Assembly: GCA_937926875.1 (NCBI GenBank)
Contig: CALBAX010000034.1
Location: forward strand, 1 to 9,933
Direction of reading: 5' to 3'
Length of the DNA: 9,933 nucleotides
Source of the DNA: an uncultured Desulfovibrio sp.
GTDB taxonomy: Bacteria; Desulfobacterota; Desulfovibrionia; Desulfovibrionales; Desulfovibrionaceae
Every line of letters begins with the position of its first letter. The first letter of the stretch is position 1. The notes under the pieces were generated by a model. That model ran no database searches. It was not told the origin of the DNA and worked only from the letters and a program-made list of their open reading frames with translations. Both the position numbers and the translations under genes were made by a program. Below, in pieces: positions 7,328 through 9,933 of this stretch.

Positions 7328-7603
7328 ATGACGCTTAATGAAATATTCAGTGGCATTGGTTCTCAAATCTTAGGGATTATTCTGACAATGGTCGTTAGCG
7401 GATTTTTTTTATATAAAATATCCATAAAGCAAAAACAAAAAGGAGGAAATAATACAATACAAAACCAATCTGGCATTTCAATATACTCTCGCTGTAAAGA
7501 ACATTCGGAAAAGCAGTCGGTAAAACTTAAAATTAATCAAATTCAAAAAGCTGGAGATAGCTCGCAGCAAACACAGTCGGGAGTATCATATCATGATGAA
7601 TAA
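7328..7603 (+). CDS. Small one-pass membrane protein with Q/N/G motifs, cassette 1
   Basis: A 91-residue protein I do not recognise. Residues about 12-31 form one hydrophobic segment ('ILGIILTMVVSGFFLYKI'), followed by a basic stretch that suggests the C-terminus stays in the cytoplasm. Two similar glutamine/asparagine/glycine motifs follow: 'QKGGNNTIQNQSG' (37-49) and 'QKAGDSSQQTQSG' (73-85). The same motif opens the next protein. The start is supported by AAGGA six bases upstream. The gene overlaps the next one by 11 bases, so the two are translationally coupled. The DNA is strongly AT-rich and on the strand opposite to the phage late genes, which indicates transfer. I see no convincing promoter in the 20 bases between leader element B and this gene. 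Confidence 0.6.
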   Translation: MTLNEIFSGIGSQILGIILTMVVSGFFLYKISIKQKQKGGNNTIQNQSGISIYSRCKEHSEKQSVKLKINQIQKAGDSSQQTQSGVSYHDE

Positions 7604-7650
7604 TAATCAAAAACAAATTGCTGGAAATAATTCACAACAGCAACAGGCGA
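7538..7650 (+). repeat. Imperfect duplicated 43-base block coding the Q-x-x-G-[DN] motif
   Basis: Bases 7538-7580 and 7608-7650 match at about 29 of 43 positions with a 70-base offset. The first lies at the end of the small membrane protein (codons from Gln71) and the second at the start of the following protein (codons from Gln6). Both are codon-aligned to the same protein motif although the two genes are in different frames. It could be a local duplication or protein-level convergence. Confidence 0.45.
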
Positions 7651-8696
7651 CAACAATAAATAATTACCATTTAGGGATTACAGAAGAGCGAGCACGTACT
7701 ATTTTTTATGAACTATTTAATACACAGCGAAAATATTTAACCCAAGAAGCGTATAATACAGCTCTAGAACGAATTTCGCAATTTGAAAAAGATCTTATGC
7801 CTAAAATTTCCCATATTGAAGGGGCATTAGAGGCTTTTACCGATCCAGGATTTCAGATTCAACTTGCAAAGGCTCATCGAGCTGCTGCCTCCTCTGGTAG
7901 AGAGGAAGATTACAAGATGCTCTCTGAATTAATAAAATATAAAATTGAAAACCCGCATAATAGAATTATCTTTTCAAATATTTCACAATCCATAGAAATT
8001 GTAGATAAAGTTGATAGTTCAGCCTTATGCGCCCTTGCTATTGTTTATACATTTTATAATTTAATAAATCAAAAATCAAATTTAAATGAATTGTTAGAAG
8101 ATTTTGACAAGTTATTAGAGAAGATTTCATATATTCCTTTACCAACAGACTCCATGTGGATTGAGCATCTTGCTAGTTTAAACTTAGTTAGGATAGGTAG
8201 TGGGCTAGAAAAATTCACATCACCAATTGAATATTTACATAATAAATATGATGGATTTGTATGTACTGGAATAAAAATTGACTCAAAAGAGCATACTCAA
8301 GCTATGAATATACTTGCAGAGTCTAATATTTATTTAGATTGTTTTGTCAAAAATGATTTTTTAGATGACTATATAAGGATAAATACAGTTAGTTATAGTT
8401 TAATTGACAAATTGATTGTCTACTATCAGCAAGATGGACAACTTATTGAAAGAAGGGTGAACGAGAATGAGGTCAAGGCATTTCAGGAGATATGGAAGCT
8501 ATATAAAGAAGATGCAGAGTTACTTAAAACTGTAAAGAAAAAATTCGATACTCTTATAGCGCAAAAGGATAACATTACTAAAGCGATAGATTTCATTAAT
8601 TCGATCAAGCTGGCATTTACAACAACGGTTGTAGGAACAACAATAGTCCATTGTTTTATTAGACAATTCGACAATACTGTTCCAGTATTCCAATAA
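7593..8696 (+). CDS. LPO_1073/Vpar_1526-type protein of unknown function, cassette 1
   Basis: A 367-residue protein. From memory of the family, the N-terminal 'QKQIAGNNSQQQQATTINN' tag, the 'GITEERARTIFYELF' segment, the 'EAFTDPGFQIQLAKAHRAAASSGREEDY' block and the hydrophobic C-terminus match LPO_1073/Vpar_1526 family proteins, whose function I do not know to be established. The body is mostly predicted helix. Residues about 339-356 ('KLAFTTTVVGTTIVHCFI') may insert in or touch the membrane. The start at 7593 has GGGAG nine bases upstream; a second ATG follows at once. It forms an operon with the upstream membrane protein, whose end it overlaps by 11 bases. It is strongly AT-rich compared with the flanking head genes and opposite in strand, so it is imported cargo. 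A role in host protection or superinfection exclusion is inferred from position only. Confidence 0.7.
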   Translation: MMNNNQKQIAGNNSQQQQATTINNYHLGITEERARTIFYELFNTQRKYLTQEAYNTALERISQFEKDLMPKISHIEGALEAFTDPGFQIQLAKAHRAAASSGREEDYKMLSELIKYKIENPHNRIIFSNISQSIEIVDKVDSSALCALAIVYTFYNLINQKSNLNELLEDFDKLLEKISYIPLPTDSMWIEHLASLNLVRIGSGLEKFTSPIEYLHNKYDGFVCTGIKIDSKEHTQAMNILAESNIYLDCFVKNDFLDDYIRINTVSYSLIDKLIVYYQQDGQLIERRVNENEVKAFQEIWKLYKEDAELLKTVKKKFDTLIAQKDNITKAIDFINSIKLAFTTTVVGTTIVHCFIRQFDNTVPVFQ

Positions 8697-8712
8697 CGTA
8701 AGAAAATTTATA

Positions 8713-8802
8713 CATCCTTGGCAGCGCTACTCTCGCATACTCCCACGGCTCCGCCGCGCCCAGCTCCTTGCGGGCATCCAGCATCATGGCACAGGCCACC
8801 GC
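8713..8802 (-). pseudogene. Remnant second copy of the terminase 3' end
   Basis: Bases 8734-8802 match 9658-9726 inside the intact terminase tail at 65 of 69 positions. Weaker similarity continues to 8713, opposite 9637. Read on the minus strand it gives 'AVACAMMLDARKELGAAEPWEYARVAL', almost the same as the real terminase end. The copy breaks off at the point corresponding to 'HGDS' in the nuclease domain. Its differences suggest it came from a related but not identical phage rather than from a fresh duplication. It separates the two plus-strand cassettes. Confidence 0.82.
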
Positions 8803-8927
8803 TACAGAACATCCGCGACAAGTGCCACAACGGCTGGCAACAGCCAATCCAGCAGGGATTTCCTATTCCAGACGCGCGGATCGCAGCCACCTACCAGGGC
8901 ATGTTCTCCCGTCTGCCGTCGCTATAG
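8803..8927 (+). pseudogene. Possible C-terminal coding remnant, unidentified
   Basis: Directly after the terminase scar, the plus strand has an open stretch ending in TAG at 8925-8927. It reads like a real protein tail ('NIRDKCHNGWQQPIQQGFP' and 'IPDARIAATYQGMFSRLPSL'). The base composition is moderate to high GC, unlike the AT-rich genes on either side. No start codon belongs to it, because upstream in frame is antisense terminase. I do not recognise the family. It may be the end of a gene lost when the cassettes recombined, or chance. Confidence 0.3.
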
Positions 8928-8994
8928 GCGTCGATTCAGCGACAGGCCAGAGTCGCAATAGGGAGGGGCTATAGGAAACCTTATTGCCGGTATA

Positions 8995-9022
8995 TTGATG
9001 TACTGCTGAGCAACATTATAAG
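8995..9022 (+). promoter_or_regulatory. Putative sigma-70 promoter for cassette 2
   Basis: TTGATG at 8995-9000 and TATAAG at 9017-9022 are separated by 16 bases. Transcription would start near 9029, leaving a short leader that contains the GGAG site at 9040-9043. This is the best promoter-like pair I see in the plus-strand cassettes. Confidence 0.45.
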
Positions 9023-9048
9023 AAAATAGATATAAGACTGGAGCAATG

Positions 9049-9594
9049 ATGAAAGATAACGAGTTACTAATAAAGATTGAAGAGTACAAAACTCTGCGAG
9101 ATGAAATTTTGAAATGTTTTGGTTGGATATTGCAAATCCAACTTGGCGTTTTCGCATCAACGGCATTGATTTTTGCATACTTATTTACAATAAAAGATAT
9201 CAATGAATATTCATTTCTTGTGCCTCTTTCTGCAATAGTTCCAGCATACTTTATCAATCAAGACTTACTATATACAATATATAGAATATCCGCCTACATC
9301 AATGTACATTTAAGTGAATTTAAATGGGAAGTACGTATTCATAACTTTAGAAAATTAAGTTTTAAAAATCAACTTTTACAATTTAAAAAACTGACATATT
9401 TCGATATTAACTCATTATTTTATCGTTCATTAGCTATAACGTGTGTACTTCTATTCCTTTTCCAAAAATCATGTACCCTCGGAAAGGCGGTACTTTCTTT
9501 GTTTTTGATCTATGCGTCTATTAAAATTTTCAAGCCAATTGATTTTCATATAAAAAGGGATGATATGATAAAAGAATGGATTAAAATTAAATAA
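9049..9594 (+). CDS. Four-helix integral membrane protein, cassette 2
   Basis: A protein of 181 residues with a hydrophilic N-terminus containing 'EEYKTLRDEIL', then hydrophobic segments at about 27-47, 56-75, 127-143 and 147-162, and a basic C-terminal tail. Between helices 2 and 3 is 'INQDLLYTIYRISAYINVHLSEFKWE', a polar region that recurs in small 4-helix membrane proteins of accessory regions. It recalls SLATT-type predicted effectors, but I cannot assign it to a family. Two ATG codons are adjacent. I prefer 9049 over 9046 because GGAG at 9040-9043 is then five bases away instead of two. It is AT-rich, single, convergent with the terminase gene, and appears to have its own promoter. Confidence 0.65.
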   Translation: MKDNELLIKIEEYKTLRDEILKCFGWILQIQLGVFASTALIFAYLFTIKDINEYSFLVPLSAIVPAYFINQDLLYTIYRISAYINVHLSEFKWEVRIHNFRKLSFKNQLLQFKKLTYFDINSLFYRSLAITCVLLFLFQKSCTLGKAVLSLFLIYASIKIFKPIDFHIKRDDMIKEWIKIK

Positions 9595-9618
9595 TACTTG
9601 TGTGAAATACTATTTTAT

Positions 9619-9933
9619 TCACCACCCCCGCATATCCATCCCCGTCAAGGCCACGCCCGCATACTCCCACGGCTCCGCGCTGCCCAGCTCCTTGCGGGCA
9701 TCCAGCATCATGGCGCAGGCCACCGCGCTGTCGCCGTGCCGACCGCCGGTCTTGTCTTTGCTGCGCTGCTCCGGCACGCGGGCCACGCCCTTGACCACGC
9801 GCAAGGACCGAAAATCCGAAAGGATGCCCGCGTCCCTGGGCAGGAGCAGCGTCCTGTCTTCTATCCCGGCTTTCAGGATCGGCATGGTCTCCCTGTACCA
9901 GGCTTCGGAGATCATGACCTCCCGGACCTGTTC
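9619..9933 (-). CDS. Terminase large subunit, Mu gp28-like (partial, C-terminus only)
   Basis: The last 104 residues of a frame that stays open to the right edge and ends in TGA at 9619-9621. It contains 'KTGGRHGDSAVACAMMLDAR', the final acidic motif region of the terminase nuclease domain, preceded by 'AWYRETMPILKAGIEDRTLLLPRDAGILSDFRS', which is typical of the end of Mu-like large terminases. This protein cuts and pumps DNA into the head. The first ATG in the window (9915) is internal, not the start. A degenerate copy of its last part is at 8713-8802. Confidence 0.88.
   Translation of the reverse strand, partial: EQVREVMISEAWYRETMPILKAGIEDRTLLLPRDAGILSDFRSLRVVKGVARVPEQRSKDKTGGRHGDSAVACAMMLDARKELGSAEPWEYAGVALTGMDMRGW

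Noticed and set aside
8659..8847. A 62-codon minus-strand gene
   Set aside because: It is the terminase remnant read through into antisense of the 367-residue protein gene; it has no credible start.
8937..8958. Short inverted repeat GCGAC/GTCGC as a terminator
   Set aside because: Only five pairs with an eight-base loop and no T run on either strand.
1..9933. tRNA genes, CRISPR arrays, insertion sequences
   Set aside because: I saw no cloverleaf, no regularly spaced repeats, and no transposase-like frame with terminal inverted repeats.

Overview
The window looks like the head-gene region of a Mu-like transposable prophage in a GC-rich bacterium. The late genes all run on the minus strand in the Mu order: terminase large subunit tail (gp28-like, right edge), portal (gp29/DUF935), F-like minor head protein (gp30), protease with nested scaffold (gp32/I-Z), decoration protein, and major capsid protein (left edge). 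The two capsid-shell proteins look lambda-like (D and E families) rather than like Mu gpT, so the head module is mosaic. A Desulfovibrionaceae host is my guess from base composition and general resemblance to prophages of that group; no host gene in the window proves it.

Two stretches are accessory. First, an ADP-ribosylglycohydrolase gene (2597-3763) sits in the late operon directly behind the gp30-like protein. That 641-residue protein itself carries a C-terminal arginine-type ADP-ribosyltransferase domain. Together they look like a writer and eraser of ADP-ribosylation, with the writer probably packaged in the virion. Second, about 2.3 kb between terminase and portal (about 7308-9618) is AT-rich and coded on the opposite strand. 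It holds two cassettes. Cassette 1 has a small one-pass membrane protein overlapping a 367-residue protein of the LPO_1073/Vpar_1526 type. Cassette 2 has a four-helix membrane protein with its own apparent promoter. A degenerate second copy of the terminase 3' end lies between them as a recombination scar.

The most striking non-coding signal is a structured element present twice, directly upstream of the portal start (7242-7307) and the protease start (2517-2581). Each copy has a 12-bp stem whose sequence differs between copies but whose pairing is kept, a conserved inner 6-bp hairpin, and an identical upstream 16-nt block containing a small hairpin. In both copies the 3' arm of the big stem contains the ribosome binding site of the gene that follows. 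In both places the accessory genes sit immediately on the other side of the element.

A plausible reading is that the minus-strand operon makes and fills the head late in infection. The plus-strand cassettes could be expressed from the prophage as host-protection or exclusion genes. The hairpins could tune translation of portal and protease or insulate them from cargo inserted upstream. Those functional statements are inference; the gene order, motifs and hairpins are seen directly.
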